64,000 bases of DNA, taken from the NCBI RefSeq assembly GCF_003992135.1, contig NZ_RQVN01000004.1:62001-126000 (forward strand), in the 5' to 3' direction. Numbering within the stretch: position 1 is the first letter of the stretch; each line of letters opens with the position of its first letter. The position numbers were made by a program, and so were the translations under genes. This DNA is from Veillonella sp. VA142. Its GTDB lineage: Bacteria > Bacillota > Negativicutes > Veillonellales > Veillonellaceae. This document shows positions 19,028 to 29,875 of this stretch, one piece after another. The notes under the pieces were generated by a model that saw nothing but the letters and a program-made list of their open reading frames with translations, had not been told where the DNA came from and ran no database searches.

Positions 19028-20509
19028 TTATAAAATATGCATTTGCTCTGATGCGTCGAACTCCGCTTGGATTTTTTTACTTGGATCATGGTCTAATAAA
19101 CTAACTACGAAGATAGCAATGGTAGACAAGATGAAGCCCGGTACGATTTCATACAAGCCGAACCAACCAAATTGTTTCCATACAAGAACGGTAATGCCAC
19201 CCACTAAGATACCTGCGATACAACCTTTTAGAGTCATGCGTTTCCAAATCAAAGAGATTAAGATAGCTGGACCGAACGCAGCGCCGAACCCAGCCCATGC
19301 ATAGGCAACCATCGTCAAGATGTAGCTTTGTGGATTCACTGCCATCACAATGGCAATGGCAGATACAATCAATACCGTAGCACGGCTAACCATGACAAGC
19401 TCACGATCCCTTGCATCACGAGCAAATACATTACGATATAAATCTTGAGACACAGAAGAGGCGGTCACCAACAATTGCGCGGAAGCTGTACTCATGATAG
19501 CCGCCAATACAGCAGACCAAATTAAACCAGCAATGAACGGGCTAAAGAGACTTTCACTCATCACAAGAAATACTGTTTCTGCATCAGCATCTACTAACGG
19601 TGTTGTTAAGTATACTTTACCAACAAGACCCACTGCCACCGCAGCCAACAAGGAGATAACCACCCAAATCATGGCAATGTTCGTTGCTTTTTTCAACTCT
19701 TTCGCATCGGAAATTGCCATAAAACGTACTAAGATATGCGGTTGACCGAAGTAACCAAGACCCCATCCTAGGCTAGAAATGATACCCACCACCAAGGTGA
19801 AAGTATCTTGTTCCGGCCCCCAAATGGACAAGCCAGCAGGGAACTCCGTAGCAATTAACTGCGCCGTTTCCACAGGACCACCTAAATACATGGCTGCCGT
19901 CACAGGCACTAGCAAGATGGCAAAGAACATCATCATCCCTTGGATACAGTCTGTCCAACTTACAGCTAGGAAACCACCTAGGAAGGTGTAGAAAATAACT
20001 ACGCCTGCTGTAATAAATAGAGAGGTCATATAATCTAATCCAAAGATAGTATTAAATAACTTACCACCTGCTACGAATCCTGAGGATGTGTAAATTAAAA
20101 AGAAAATAACGATAAAGATAGCAGAGACTACCGGCACAATTCTTGATGTATCATGAAAACGGTTTTTCAAGTAATCCGGTATGGTCAAACTGTTGTTCGC
20201 TACCTCTGTATAGTTGCGCAATCGTTTCGATACAAACACCCAGTTTAACCACGTTCCCAATGCTAAACCAATGGCAATCCATAACGCCGATATCCCTGTT
20301 GAGTAGGCAAATCCAGGTAAACCCATCAACATCCATCCGCTCATATCAGATGCTTCTGCACTCATGGACGTGATCCAAGGGCCCAGCTGGCGACCTCCTA
20401 AAATATAGTCGTCTAAGCTATTAGACTTGCGGTAATAATATACCCCGATGTACATCATGAGGCCTAGATACAATGCAAATGCCCCAATCACTTCAAAATT
20501 GTTGTACAC
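19028..20509 (-). CDS. putP: Sodium/proline symporter (SSS family, PutP-like)
   Basis: 493 residues with about 13 hydrophobic segments and PutP hallmarks: DDYILGGRQLGPWITSMSAE, SDMSGWMLMGLPG near the N terminus and WAGFGAAFGP in the middle. It takes up proline with sodium across the inner membrane. It is monocistronic, with its own terminator. Substrate assignment rests on overall resemblance to PutP; another SSS substrate is possible. Confidence 0.88.
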   Translation of the reverse strand: MYNNFEVIGAFALYLGLMMYIGVYYYRKSNSLDDYILGGRQLGPWITSMSAEASDMSGWMLMGLPGFAYSTGISALWIAIGLALGTWLNWVFVSKRLRNYTEVANNSLTIPDYLKNRFHDTSRIVPVVSAIFIVIFFLIYTSSGFVAGGKLFNTIFGLDYMTSLFITAGVVIFYTFLGGFLAVSWTDCIQGMMMFFAILLVPVTAAMYLGGPVETAQLIATEFPAGLSIWGPEQDTFTLVVGIISSLGWGLGYFGQPHILVRFMAISDAKELKKATNIAMIWVVISLLAAVAVGLVGKVYLTTPLVDADAETVFLVMSESLFSPFIAGLIWSAVLAAIMSTASAQLLVTASSVSQDLYRNVFARDARDRELVMVSRATVLIVSAIAIVMAVNPQSYILTMVAYAWAGFGAAFGPAILISLIWKRMTLKGCIAGILVGGITVLVWKQFGWFGLYEIVPGFILSTIAIFVVSLLDHDPSKKIQAEFDASEQMHIL

Positions 20510-20633
20510 CCTACTCCTCCTTTCCTAATCCTTTCAGCTTTACTTAAAATTCTATAGAATGCATTCAGCATTAATCTGTTTTATTATATCATAAAAATAT
20601 CTTCTCGTTACTACTTTATTTTATTATTATATG

Positions 20634-20662
20634 TTGCATGTTGCAATACAATTGTTTATAAT
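20634..20662 (+). promoter_or_regulatory. Sigma-70-type promoter of the toxin-antitoxin pair
   Basis: TTGCAT (20634-20639), 17-base spacer, TATAAT (20657-20662). The spacer repeats TTGCA and contains CAATACAATTG, which could be an operator for the ribbon-helix-helix antitoxin. AGGAG before the ATG at 20696 follows. Confidence 0.7.
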
Positions 20663-20695
20663 TTAACTAACATAGTAAACTGAAAGGAGAGCCTC

Positions 20696-20986
20696 ATGAA
20701 ATCTGCTAGTGTTAATGTCCGAATTAATGAAAATATCAAACAACATGCTGAAGCTATTTTAGAAGACCTTGGACTAAGTCGCGCTGTTGCTATTGATTTG
20801 TTTTATCGGCAAATTATCCTACATAAAGGATTACCTTTTGATCTAAAGTTAAATACACCACCTCTTAGTACAGCTGACTTTAGTCCTTCAGAATTAGAAG
20901 ATATTTTATCTCGTGGAGTCGAAGAAACAAACAAGGGTCATGGACGTTCTGCTAAGGAATTTTTCACTACTTTACTAGGAGAATAA
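20696..20986 (+). CDS. RelB/DinJ-family antitoxin
   Basis: 96 residues. The N terminus (SVNVRINENIKQHAEAILEDLG, then LSRAVAIDLFYRQIILHKGLPFDLKL) is the ribbon-helix-helix DNA-binding domain of RelB/DinJ antitoxins; the C terminus (SELEDILSRGVEETNKG) would wrap the toxin. A toxin gene starts two bases after the stop. Such antitoxins repress their own promoter together with the toxin. AGGAGA precedes the start. Confidence 0.88.
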   Translation: MKSASVNVRINENIKQHAEAILEDLGLSRAVAIDLFYRQIILHKGLPFDLKLNTPPLSTADFSPSELEDILSRGVEETNKGHGRSAKEFFTTLLGE

Positions 20987-20988
20987 TT

Positions 20989-21339
20989 ATGGAAACCTAT
21001 GATATACAGCTTTCAGCATTTGCGGAATACAATTTATTAAATATCTATTGCTACATAGCTGAATCTTTCTCAATAGAAACAGCTAAATACACTTCGCAAA
21101 AAATTTATAAAGCTATAGAGAGTTTGTCATATCTACCGCATCGATATCGTATTCTAAGTGTATCTAAGTACACCAAAAATGTATACCATATCTATTCTTT
21201 CGAGAAATATGACATTTATTATAGTATCAACGAAATACATCATACAGTTACCATTCTTGCCGTATTAAACCAACGTCAGGCTCCTAATTATAGCTTGTTT
21301 CTACAGGAACTTTCAGCAGTATACGGAAAATACATATAG
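20989..21339 (+). CDS. RelE/ParE-superfamily toxin
   Basis: 116 residues with the family outline: an N-terminal helical hairpin (LSAFAEYNLLNIYCYIAESF), SLSYLPHRYRIL, and strands ending in YDIYYSINEIHHTVTILAVLNQRQ. It most resembles ParE/RelE toxins, which block gyrase or cleave ribosome-bound mRNA; which of the two applies is not readable here. The start is two bases after the antitoxin stop, with GGAGAA inside that gene's end. A shared bidirectional terminator follows. Confidence 0.85.
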   Translation: METYDIQLSAFAEYNLLNIYCYIAESFSIETAKYTSQKIYKAIESLSYLPHRYRILSVSKYTKNVYHIYSFEKYDIYYSINEIHHTVTILAVLNQRQAPNYSLFLQELSAVYGKYI

Positions 21340-21348
21340 ACTTTATGC

Positions 21349-21374
21349 AAAAAGGACCCCGAGGGGTCCTTTTT
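21349..21374. terminator. Bidirectional terminator between the toxin gene and eno
   Basis: AAAAAGGACCCC, loop GAG, GGGTCCTTTTT. It is symmetrical, with T tracts on both strands, and serves the converging plus-strand toxin-antitoxin operon and minus-strand glycolytic block. Confidence 0.9.
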
Positions 21375-21389
21375 CATATTCACATATTC

Positions 21390-22688
<1,299 letters not shown>

Positions 22689-24215
22689 TTATTGTACTAA
22701 CAAACTTTCACCACTCATAGCTTCAGGTTGTTCTATACCACCTAATGCCAACATGGTTGGTGCCAAATCACATAACCGACCTGGTCGCAAGGTCACACCC
22801 TCTGGAGCACCCACTAAAATAAGTGGCACCGGATTCGTGGTATGCGCTGTGTGTGGAATTTCTGTGGTATGGTCCATCATGACCTCAGAATTTCCATGGT
22901 CTGCTGTAATCAACAATTGTCCATTCATATCTTGAATAGCTTTCACGATTTTTGAAAGCCCTGCATCTACAGCCAAAATCGCCTGTTTTGCGGCTTCGAA
23001 ATCACCCGTATGGCCCACCATATCTGGGTTTGCATAGTTCAAGATAATCATATCATACTTACCACTACGAATAGCGGCCACAACCTTTTCTGTTACCTCT
23101 GGGGCACTCATTTCTGGTTGCAAATCATAGGTAGCAACCTTCGGAGATGGCACTAAGACTCTATCTTCCCCAGGGAACACATCTTCCTTGCCACCATTAA
23201 AGAAATATGTCACATGAGCATATTTCTCTGTTTCTGCAATGCGCAATTGACGGTAACCGCCCTTGGATAATACTTCTCCTAAGGTATCTGTTAAAAGCTC
23301 TTTATCATACACCACAGGTACTGGCAAGTCCGCTTCATAGCGTGTCATACTCGCCACATAGGAACCTTGCAATACATATTTTCGTTCAAATCCAGTGAAT
23401 TTAGGGTCTACCACAGCACGTACCAATTGACGAGCTCGGTCAGGACGGAAGTTAAAGAACAAGATCGCATCGCCATCTTGCATACCTTTGTACCCTTCCG
23501 CCACGGATGGAATGAGAAATTCATCTGTCGTTTCCTCTGCATAACTGCGTTCCACCGCTTCATGGGCACAAGCGACTGATGTACCACTACCACAGACTAT
23601 GGCATTATACGCTAGTTGTACACGCTCCCAACGTTGATCACGGTCCATGCCGTAATAACGGCCACCTACAGTAGCAATGGAGCCTAAACCCAATGCCTTG
23701 CAGTATAAAGCGATATCATCAATATAGGCCAACGCACTTTGCGGCGGTACATCACGACCATCTAAGAAGGCATGGATATATACAGTTCCCACACCGGCAT
23801 CCTTAGCGCCACGAAGTAAGGCTTTCAAATGGTCAACATGAGAGTGAACGCCCCCATCCGATAACAATCCCACTAAATGTAAAGCTTGTTTAGCCCCTTC
23901 TTCATAGGCTTTCACCAAAGTGGGACGAGTGAATAAGGTCCCTTCCTTCGCTTCTTTCGTAATTCGCGTCAACTCTTGGTACACAATACGTCCTGCACCA
24001 ATGTTCAAATGGCCCACCTCAGAGTTTCCCATCTGTCCATCAGGCAAACCCACCGCCATACCAGACGCTTCTAATAAGGTGTGAGGACATGTATCCCATA
24101 GTTCTAAAAATGTTTGGGGATTTGCTTGTACCACAGCATTTGTTGGGTCTTGACCATCCCCAATACCGAACCCATCAAGGATCGTTAGCATCACTGGTCC
24201 TTTTAATTTTGCCAT
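22689..24215 (-). CDS. gpmI: Cofactor-independent phosphoglycerate mutase
   Basis: 508 residues of the alkaline-phosphatase superfamily: metal-binding TILDGFGIGD, the phosphoserine loop GQMGNSEVGHLNIGAGR, HAFLDGRDVPP, and ITADHGNSEVMMDH with IPHTAHTTNPVP at the C terminus. It interconverts 3- and 2-phosphoglycerate using Mn ions. It sits between tpiA and eno in the same operon. Confidence 0.97.
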   Translation of the reverse strand: MAKLKGPVMLTILDGFGIGDGQDPTNAVVQANPQTFLELWDTCPHTLLEASGMAVGLPDGQMGNSEVGHLNIGAGRIVYQELTRITKEAKEGTLFTRPTLVKAYEEGAKQALHLVGLLSDGGVHSHVDHLKALLRGAKDAGVGTVYIHAFLDGRDVPPQSALAYIDDIALYCKALGLGSIATVGGRYYGMDRDQRWERVQLAYNAIVCGSGTSVACAHEAVERSYAEETTDEFLIPSVAEGYKGMQDGDAILFFNFRPDRARQLVRAVVDPKFTGFERKYVLQGSYVASMTRYEADLPVPVVYDKELLTDTLGEVLSKGGYRQLRIAETEKYAHVTYFFNGGKEDVFPGEDRVLVPSPKVATYDLQPEMSAPEVTEKVVAAIRSGKYDMIILNYANPDMVGHTGDFEAAKQAILAVDAGLSKIVKAIQDMNGQLLITADHGNSEVMMDHTTEIPHTAHTTNPVPLILVGAPEGVTLRPGRLCDLAPTMLALGGIEQPEAMSGESLLVQ

Positions 24216-24234
24216 AATCTACCTCAAACTAATA

Positions 24235-24984
24235 TTAACACGCTTTAATAATTCCAGTAAAAGATTCTGCTTTCAAGGAAGCACCGCCCACTAACGCACC
24301 ATCTACATGGGCTTGTGCTAAAATATCTTTCGCATTCTCCGGTTTTACACTACCACCATAGAGAATACGTATTTGTTCTGCAATCTCAGGGGTATACATA
24401 GCAGCGATTTTCTCGCGAATGCTTTGACATACCTCCCCCGCTTGTTCAGCTGTCGCCGTACGTCCTGTGCCAATGGCCCAAATTGGTTCGTAGGCAATCA
24501 CCACTTCTGTCATCTCTTCTGCGGGTACTCCATGTAACCCCATTTCTAATTGGGAATGAATGAAAGCTACCGTTTCTCCGCTTTCACGTTGGTTTAAACT
24601 TTCACCCACACAAAGAATAGGGCTCATACCATGTTGTAAAACAATACGCACACGTTTATTCACACAGCGATCAGCTTCTTTAAAAATAGAGCGGCGCTCG
24701 GAATGGCCTACAATCACGTAAGATACGCCTAAATCTGTCAACATCGCCGGAGATACTTCCCCTGTATAGGCGCCAGATTCTTCGTGGGAAACATTTTGTG
24801 CTCCTACACGAATCTTGGTATCTTCTGCTAAATCAGTCACTGTGCTAATAGCTGTAAAAGGTGGACATACCACGACTTCACAACTAGCATCAGTAACTAA
24901 AGTTTTTAATTGTTCTACGAATACGGTAGCTTCCGTATTCGTCATATGCATTTTCCAGTTTCCTGCAATGATCGGTTGTCGCAT
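24235..24984 (-). CDS. tpiA: Triosephosphate isomerase
   Basis: 249 residues with substrate lysine in AGNWKMH, catalytic His in VIVGHSERR, catalytic Glu in VIAYEPIWAIGTGRTA, and the phosphate-binding YGGSVKPEN and VGGASL loops. It interconverts dihydroxyacetone phosphate and glyceraldehyde 3-phosphate. It starts 10 bases after pgk ends. Confidence 0.98.
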   Translation of the reverse strand: MRQPIIAGNWKMHMTNTEATVFVEQLKTLVTDASCEVVVCPPFTAISTVTDLAEDTKIRVGAQNVSHEESGAYTGEVSPAMLTDLGVSYVIVGHSERRSIFKEADRCVNKRVRIVLQHGMSPILCVGESLNQRESGETVAFIHSQLEMGLHGVPAEEMTEVVIAYEPIWAIGTGRTATAEQAGEVCQSIREKIAAMYTPEIAEQIRILYGGSVKPENAKDILAQAHVDGALVGGASLKAESFTGIIKAC

Positions 24985-24993
24985 GATAACCTC

Positions 24994-26172
24994 CTACGCT
25001 TCTTGTAAGGCTGCAATACCTGGTAGTACTTTGCCTTCTAAATATTCTAAGGATGCACCGCCACCAGTGGAAATATGCGAAATTTTATGACTTAAACCGC
25101 TTTTTTCAATAGCTGCTACAGAATCTCCGCCACCCACGATAGTAGTTGCACTCGCCTCTGCCACCGCTTTTGCTACCGCATTCGTACCGCTAGCGAAGGC
25201 TTCCATTTCGAATACGCCCATAGGACCATTCCAAACGATCATTTTCATCGATGCCAAAGCTTCAGCAAATAACTCACGGCTCTTCGGACCAATATCTAAC
25301 GCCATCCAACCATCTTCAATAGCTGTCGCATCCACCACTTTATGATTAGCAGTTTCACTGAAAGCGTCAGCCACTACGAAATCTACTGGTAACAATAAAT
25401 TAGTATTTGTTTCTTTCGCACGATTGATTAATTCACGAGCCAGCTCAAATTTGTCAGCCTCCACCAAAGATGTCCCTATATTATGACCTTGGGCTGCCAC
25501 AAAAGTATTCGCCATACCACCGCCAATAATTAACACTTCTACTTTTGGCAACAAATTAGAAATGACTTCAATTTTATCACTTACCTTTGCACCACCTATG
25601 ATGGCTGCAAATGGGTGTTCTGGATGTTCTACTGCACCGCCAACATAGCGAATTTCTTTTTCTAACAAGAACCCAGCTCCCATTGGTAAATATTTCGTAA
25701 TCCCTTCCACGGATGCATGGGCACGGTGAGATACGCCGAAGGCATCATTAACGCCCACTTCTGCTAAGTCAGCTAATGCTTTTGCAAAGGTAGGATCATT
25801 TTTCTCTTCTTCTTTGTAGAATCGAAGATTTTCCAATACTACCACATCACCGGACTTCATTTCACTGACCGCTTGTGCAGGGATATCGCCGATGCAATCC
25901 TCTACAAAGCGAACTGGTTGTTCTAAGAGTTCACTCAATCGCTTGGCGCAAGGAGCTAAGGTAAACTTTGGTTTACGTTCTCCTTTTGGGCGTCCTAAAT
26001 GAGAGGCAATGACAACTTTGGAACCTTGGTCAATCAAATGACGCAATGTTGGCAATGTGGCACGAATCCGTGTATCATCAGTGATAACACCTTCTTTCAA
26101 AGGTACATTAAAATCAACTCGTACAAAAACAGTTTTATTTTCTACATTCATATTTGCTAGTGAAAGTTTCAT
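24994..26172 (-). CDS. pgk: Phosphoglycerate kinase
   Basis: 392 residues, two-domain kinase with [32 protein letters not shown], and the nucleotide loop [14 protein letters not shown]. It makes or uses 1,3-bisphosphoglycerate. A terminator-like hairpin separates it from gap, so its level may differ from gap. GGAGA precedes the start. Confidence 0.98.
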   Translation of the reverse strand: MKLSLANMNVENKTVFVRVDFNVPLKEGVITDDTRIRATLPTLRHLIDQGSKVVIASHLGRPKGERKPKFTLAPCAKRLSELLEQPVRFVEDCIGDIPAQAVSEMKSGDVVVLENLRFYKEEEKNDPTFAKALADLAEVGVNDAFGVSHRAHASVEGITKYLPMGAGFLLEKEIRYVGGAVEHPEHPFAAIIGGAKVSDKIEVISNLLPKVEVLIIGGGMANTFVAAQGHNIGTSLVEADKFELARELINRAKETNTNLLLPVDFVVADAFSETANHKVVDATAIEDGWMALDIGPKSRELFAEALASMKMIVWNGPMGVFEMEAFASGTNAVAKAVAEASATTIVGGGDSVAAIEKSGLSHKISHISTGGGASLEYLEGKVLPGIAALQEA

Positions 26173-26204
26173 ACTATCTCCTATGTATATCCAACAAACA
26201 TGCC

Positions 26205-26229
26205 AAAAAGGGACTACTCTCGTAGTCCC
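26205..26229 (-). terminator. Terminator-like hairpin between gap and pgk
   Basis: GGGACTAC, loop TCTC, GTAGTCCC, then TTTTT on the minus strand. It lies in the 64-base gap-pgk spacer. It may be a partial terminator letting gap exceed the downstream genes, or an mRNA-end stabiliser. Confidence 0.75.
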
Positions 26230-26236
26230 CGGCAGA

Positions 26237-27244
26237 TTATAAGCCTCGTTTGCTCATGTACACAGCTAGGTCAACAATACGAGAGGAATAGCCCCACTCA
26301 TTGTCATACCAAGCTACTACTTTTGCCATATTGCCTTCCATCACCATTGTCAAGTCTGCATCTACGATAGAACTACGCGCATCACCATTGAAGTCTTTGG
26401 ACACTAATGGCAAATCAGATACTCCAAGAATACCTTTCAACTCACCTTCAGCTGCTTTACGGAATGCCGCATTGATGTTTTCTTTAGTTGCCTCTTTTTC
26501 AAGTTCTACTACTAAGTCTGTAACAGATACATTTGGTGTCGGTACACGAAGAGCAAAGCCATTTAATTTACCTTTTAATTCAGGTAATACTAAAGCCACT
26601 GCTTTTGCTGCTCCTGTTGTAGTAGGAATAATAGACATTGCTGCTGCACGAGCACGACGTAAGTCTTTATGTGGTGCATCTAATACACGTTGGTCATTAG
26701 TGTAAGAATGAACTGTTGTCATCATACCACGTTTAATGCCGAACTCTTGATGCAATACTTTTGCGAACGGAGCTAAACAGTTTGTAGTACAGCTTGCATT
26801 AGATACAACATGATGCGTAGCTGGATCGTATTCACTTTCATTCACACCCATAACAATCGTTTTATCTTCATCTTTACCAGGTGCAGAAATAATTACTTTT
26901 TTAACAGTACCACCAAGATGAGCCGCTGCTTTTTCACGAGAACGGAACACGCCAGTACATTCAATCACAACCTCTACACCTTCAGAGGACCAATCAATAT
27001 TCGCTGGATCACGGTCACAGAATACACGCGTTTTTTTGCCATCTACTACTAAGTAATCACCATCTATTGTCACATCACAGCTTAAATTGCCGTGAATAGA
27101 GTCATGCTTGAACAGTAAAGCAGAACCTTCAATATCGCCAGTATCATTAATAGCTACTACTTCCACATCTGGATTGTTAAGAGCGGCGCGCATTACACAT
27201 TTACCAATACGACCAAAGCCATTAATACCAATCTTCACTGCCAT
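26237..27244 (-). CDS. gap: Glyceraldehyde-3-phosphate dehydrogenase
   Basis: 335 residues from ATG 27244, which has AGGAGG eight bases upstream; the TTG at 27250 is too close to that site. The Rossmann motif [10 protein letters not shown] is followed by the NAD-type AINDTGD, and the catalytic Cys is in [12 protein letters not shown]. It interconverts glyceraldehyde 3-phosphate and 1,3-bisphosphoglycerate. It heads the glycolytic/gluconeogenic block; no cggR repressor gene lies upstream, unlike in many Firmicutes. Confidence 0.97.
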   Translation of the reverse strand: MAVKIGINGFGRIGKCVMRAALNNPDVEVVAINDTGDIEGSALLFKHDSIHGNLSCDVTIDGDYLVVDGKKTRVFCDRDPANIDWSSEGVEVVIECTGVFRSREKAAAHLGGTVKKVIISAPGKDEDKTIVMGVNESEYDPATHHVVSNASCTTNCLAPFAKVLHQEFGIKRGMMTTVHSYTNDQRVLDAPHKDLRRARAAAMSIIPTTTGAAKAVALVLPELKGKLNGFALRVPTPNVSVTDLVVELEKEATKENINAAFRKAAEGELKGILGVSDLPLVSKDFNGDARSSIVDADLTMVMEGNMAKVVAWYDNEWGYSSRIVDLAVYMSKRGL

Positions 27245-27293
27245 AATCAATTCCTCCTAAAATTTCTTATACTACATGAGTTGTTATAATTCT

Positions 27294-27322
27294 ATTTTAC
27301 AAGACTATTGTAGTTGGTGCAA
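27294..27322 (-). promoter_or_regulatory. Promoter of gap
   Basis: TTGCAC (27317-27322), 17-base spacer, TAAAAT (27294-27299) on the minus strand, about 50 bases before the start codon. Confidence 0.55.
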
Positions 27323-27349
27323 GTTTTTTGTAGTTGACGTAATAGATAA

Positions 27350-27393
27350 CAATAGAGGAAAACTGATATACCTCTATCAGCTTTCCTCTATTG
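27350..27393 (-). terminator. Long perfect hairpin between the unknown gene and gap
   Basis: CAATAGAGGAAA.CTGATA pairs with TATCAG.TTTCCTCTATTG around a short loop. Neither side has a good T tract, so it may be a weak terminator for the unknown gene at 27.4-27.9 kb or a regulatory structure upstream of the gap promoter. Confidence 0.5.
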
Positions 27394-27444
27394 TATGTAC
27401 TACAAATTTTCAACTTTAGTGATTATATATGTATCTATACTTTA

Positions 27445-27882
27445 TTAATGCAGCACCCTCTTTTGAGAACTATATACCCGTTGTTTCATATACCAACAAT
27501 GATAAGTTCGTTGCAACTCTTGCAACTGTTCCGCTAATACTCCTCCTTGCAATAGTGCTCGTACCAACTCAGCTGATTTAATAAATAGTTCATCAATTTT
27601 AGCAGCTTTTATATAATTAATACTCCCTTCATTACTAATAATTAAATCCACTAAACTTACGTATTCTTCCACAATTCCATCATTAAAATTTGTACGTTCT
27701 AGTTGATTCTGATTAATCGCTAAATTCATGCAGGTACAGAGCATGCACATGTAATCTACAGCCCCTTCTAATTTTTTCGGCGTTAACCTACTATGCAATT
27801 GTTCTTTGGCTACTGTCAAAGACGTACTAAAAAGGATTTTATAAAAACCCGTCTTGTCTAACGTATAACTGTATTCGTTCAT
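27445..27882 (-). CDS. Hypothetical protein, predominantly helical
   Basis: 145 residues from ATG 27882, chosen for GAGGGAG six bases upstream (an in-frame ATG at 27897 lacks a site). I do not recognise the family. It is predicted helical, with no signal peptide or membrane segment, a cysteine-rich patch CMLCTC near residue 50 and the acidic region GIVEEYVSLVDLIISNEG. It is alone between the tRNA-Leu region and gap. A toxin, antitoxin or phage role cannot be supported. Confidence 0.6.
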   Translation of the reverse strand: MNEYSYTLDKTGFYKILFSTSLTVAKEQLHSRLTPKKLEGAVDYMCMLCTCMNLAINQNQLERTNFNDGIVEEYVSLVDLIISNEGSINYIKAAKIDELFIKSAELVRALLQGGVLAEQLQELQRTYHCWYMKQRVYSSQKRVLH

Positions 27883-27952
27883 AGCTTTCTCCCTCATATG
27901 CTACTTTTAGTAAATCCATACGTTCTTGCACAAGTTTTTTACCCTCTGACAT
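27839..27952 (-). CDS. Possible 37-residue ORF overlapping the start of the unknown gene
   Basis: ATG at 27952 with GGGGTG nearby, reading MSEGKKLVQERMDLLKVAYE onward and running out of frame into the next gene. It might be a coupled leader peptide. Weak evidence. Confidence 0.25.
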   Translation of the reverse strand: MSEGKKLVQERMDLLKVAYEGESYERIQLYVRQDGFL

Positions 27953-28252
27953 AGGTCACCCCTTTCTTTATGCTATGTATTCACACTTTTCTCTCTAGGA
28001 CTTCCTAGTAATATCTTTATCCTATATCACACTTTTTTGGGATTTATTATCACCTTGATTTGCATTTATCATATATAATTTTCTACAATTCGTCAATTAT
28101 TTTTCATCATGAAAGCTATATAAAATAATCATAACAACTCTTATTTAAAGCTATTGATGGCTAATTCTTACAACGCATCCATGGCTAATTACTTCTTATT
28201 CACTATAATCCTATCCTTACTCATTAAATAAAACTATCTATCAAAAAGCAAC
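27953..28252 (-). other. AT-rich non-coding stretch
   Basis: About 300 bases between the unknown gene and the tRNA terminator. The 10-mer ATGGCTAATT occurs twice about 27 bases apart (28150-28190); otherwise I see nothing. Confidence 0.4.
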
Positions 28253-28284
28253 AAAAAAGCAGATACTGTTTTCACAGTATCTGC
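28253..28284 (-). terminator. Terminator after tRNA-Leu
   Basis: GCAGATACTG and CAGTATCTGC arms (28259-28268, 28275-28284) followed by TTTTTT on the minus strand, seven bases past the tRNA 3' end. Confidence 0.88.
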
Positions 28285-28291
28285 TAATCGT

Positions 28292-28375
28292 TGGTGCCGG
28301 AGGTGGGACTTGAACCCACACGGTGTTACCCGCTTGATTTTGAGTCAAGTGCGTCTGCCATTCCGCCACTCCGGC
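28292..28375 (-). tRNA. tRNA-Leu (anticodon CAA)
   Basis: 84 bases including an encoded CCA. The acceptor stem GCCGGAG pairs with CTCCGGC; the anticodon stem CTTGA/TCAAG carries the loop CTCAAAA with anticodon CAA; there is a variable arm and a T-loop GGTTCAAGTCC. It reads UUG leucine codons. A consensus promoter and a terminator bracket it, so it is an independent unit. Confidence 0.95.
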
Positions 28376-28389
28376 TCGTCAACGATATA

Positions 28390-28418
28390 AGTATACACAG
28401 AGGCAAAAAAAATGTCAA
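28390..28418 (-). promoter_or_regulatory. Consensus promoter of tRNA-Leu
   Basis: TTGACA (28413-28418), 17-base spacer starting with eight Ts, TATACT (28390-28395), about 15 bases before the tRNA. Confidence 0.85.
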
Positions 28419-28488
28419 TCTTTTTCCACTTTTTACACTATACCTAAAATGCAAATAAGAATTACATTTTAATATTATTCTATTTTTA

Positions 28489-29865
28489 CTAGTTACGTTG
28501 ACTATAGCTCTCACATGAATCAACAAAAGCTTTTGCAGCCACTTCACTGCCAGAGAAATTAATATGTAAATAGGAGGCTAAAATATTTTTATGTGCATAT
28601 CCACCTTGATACGCCTTAGGTTTACGTCCTCCAACTAGCTCAAACGCCCACGGAAACGGGCTTTGTGTAGGTGTCATAGTAGAAAAATGAAACTCATGTC
28701 CACGTAACGTATCTTTCACAGATCCTAAAATACTTGGCTCCAGCATAGTGGCACTTACATAACCTACCCGTTGTAAGCTTTGTTGCATTTCACAGGTAGC
28801 TGGTACAAGCCCTACCATAGAGTAGGTATTTCCCTCAAAATCAGTCACTGCTTCTGTCATATACATGAGACCACCGCATTCTGCATAGATTGGCATCCCT
28901 TTCTCACTGGCCTTGCGAATACTATCTTTCATAGATTCATTTTGCCCTAATTGAGACAAAAACATTTCCGGGAATCCGCCTCCAAAAAAGACACCATCAA
29001 CTTCTGGTAAAGCTTGATCTTGTAGGGGGCTAAAATAATGTAATTCTGCACCTTCCGCTTCTAAGGCTGCTAAGCTAGCTGGATAATAGAAGGAAAAGGC
29101 TTCATCCATGGCGATGCCAATACGCGCTCGTTTATCTATGGTTTCTGCAGTTTCAACATCTTCTACAGATAAGTCAGATGCACTTTTCGCCAATTCTACT
29201 AATGCATCCAAATTCACCATTACTTTTACAGCCTCACGAATGGTCGCAATAGCCTCTGTGGGATCAATTTCTGTCACTGGTGTTAATCCTAAATGACGTT
29301 CTGGTGATTGCATCCGTTCATCGCGACGGATGGCACCTAGTACAGGGATTCCTAATTTCTTCATTGCCGTCCGTATCATATGTTCATGATTATCCGATCC
29401 TAATCGATTCAAAATAACCCCACCAAATTGTATCTCTGGATCATAATCCCGAAAGCCTTTAGCAATGGCTGCTGCGCTTTCTCCCATAGCCTTACAATCG
29501 ATCACTAATACCACTGGTGCATTTAAATCTTTGGCTACTTGCGCCGTGGAACTAACACCTTCACGTCCCCCATCATAAAGGCCCATCACGCCTTCTATAA
29601 TGGAAATATCTGCTGTTTCTGCTTGTCCAGCAAAAAAAGGAATCAATTTATGTGGTGGCACAAGCCAGGTATCTAAATTGTAACATTCTCGTCGGCTAGC
29701 AATTTTATGAAAGCCCGGATCAATATAGTCCGGGCCTACTTTAAATGCCTGTACCGCTTTGCCCTGCTCTGTCAAAGCCGCCAAAAGCCCTGCTACAATG
29801 GTTGTTTTTCCGACACCTGAGTTGGTGCCTGCTATGACAATTCTTGGTCGTTGTACAGTGTTCAT
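28489..29865 (-). CDS. cbiA: Cobyrinate a,c-diamide synthase
   Basis: 458 residues. N-terminal ATP-binding domain with AGTNSGVGKTTIVAGLLAAL; C-terminal type I glutamine amidotransferase domain with GGGFPEMF, nucleophile Cys in YAECGGLMYM and His in GHEFHFS. It amidates the a and c side chains of the corrin ring using glutamine and ATP. It follows cbiL by 10 bases, so both belong to one cobalamin transcription unit. Confidence 0.95.
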   Translation of the reverse strand: MNTVQRPRIVIAGTNSGVGKTTIVAGLLAALTEQGKAVQAFKVGPDYIDPGFHKIASRRECYNLDTWLVPPHKLIPFFAGQAETADISIIEGVMGLYDGGREGVSSTAQVAKDLNAPVVLVIDCKAMGESAAAIAKGFRDYDPEIQFGGVILNRLGSDNHEHMIRTAMKKLGIPVLGAIRRDERMQSPERHLGLTPVTEIDPTEAIATIREAVKVMVNLDALVELAKSASDLSVEDVETAETIDKRARIGIAMDEAFSFYYPASLAALEAEGAELHYFSPLQDQALPEVDGVFFGGGFPEMFLSQLGQNESMKDSIRKASEKGMPIYAECGGLMYMTEAVTDFEGNTYSMVGLVPATCEMQQSLQRVGYVSATMLEPSILGSVKDTLRGHEFHFSTMTPTQSPFPWAFELVGGRKPKAYQGGYAHKNILASYLHINFSGSEVAAKAFVDSCESYSQRN

Positions 29866-29875
29866 AACATACCTC

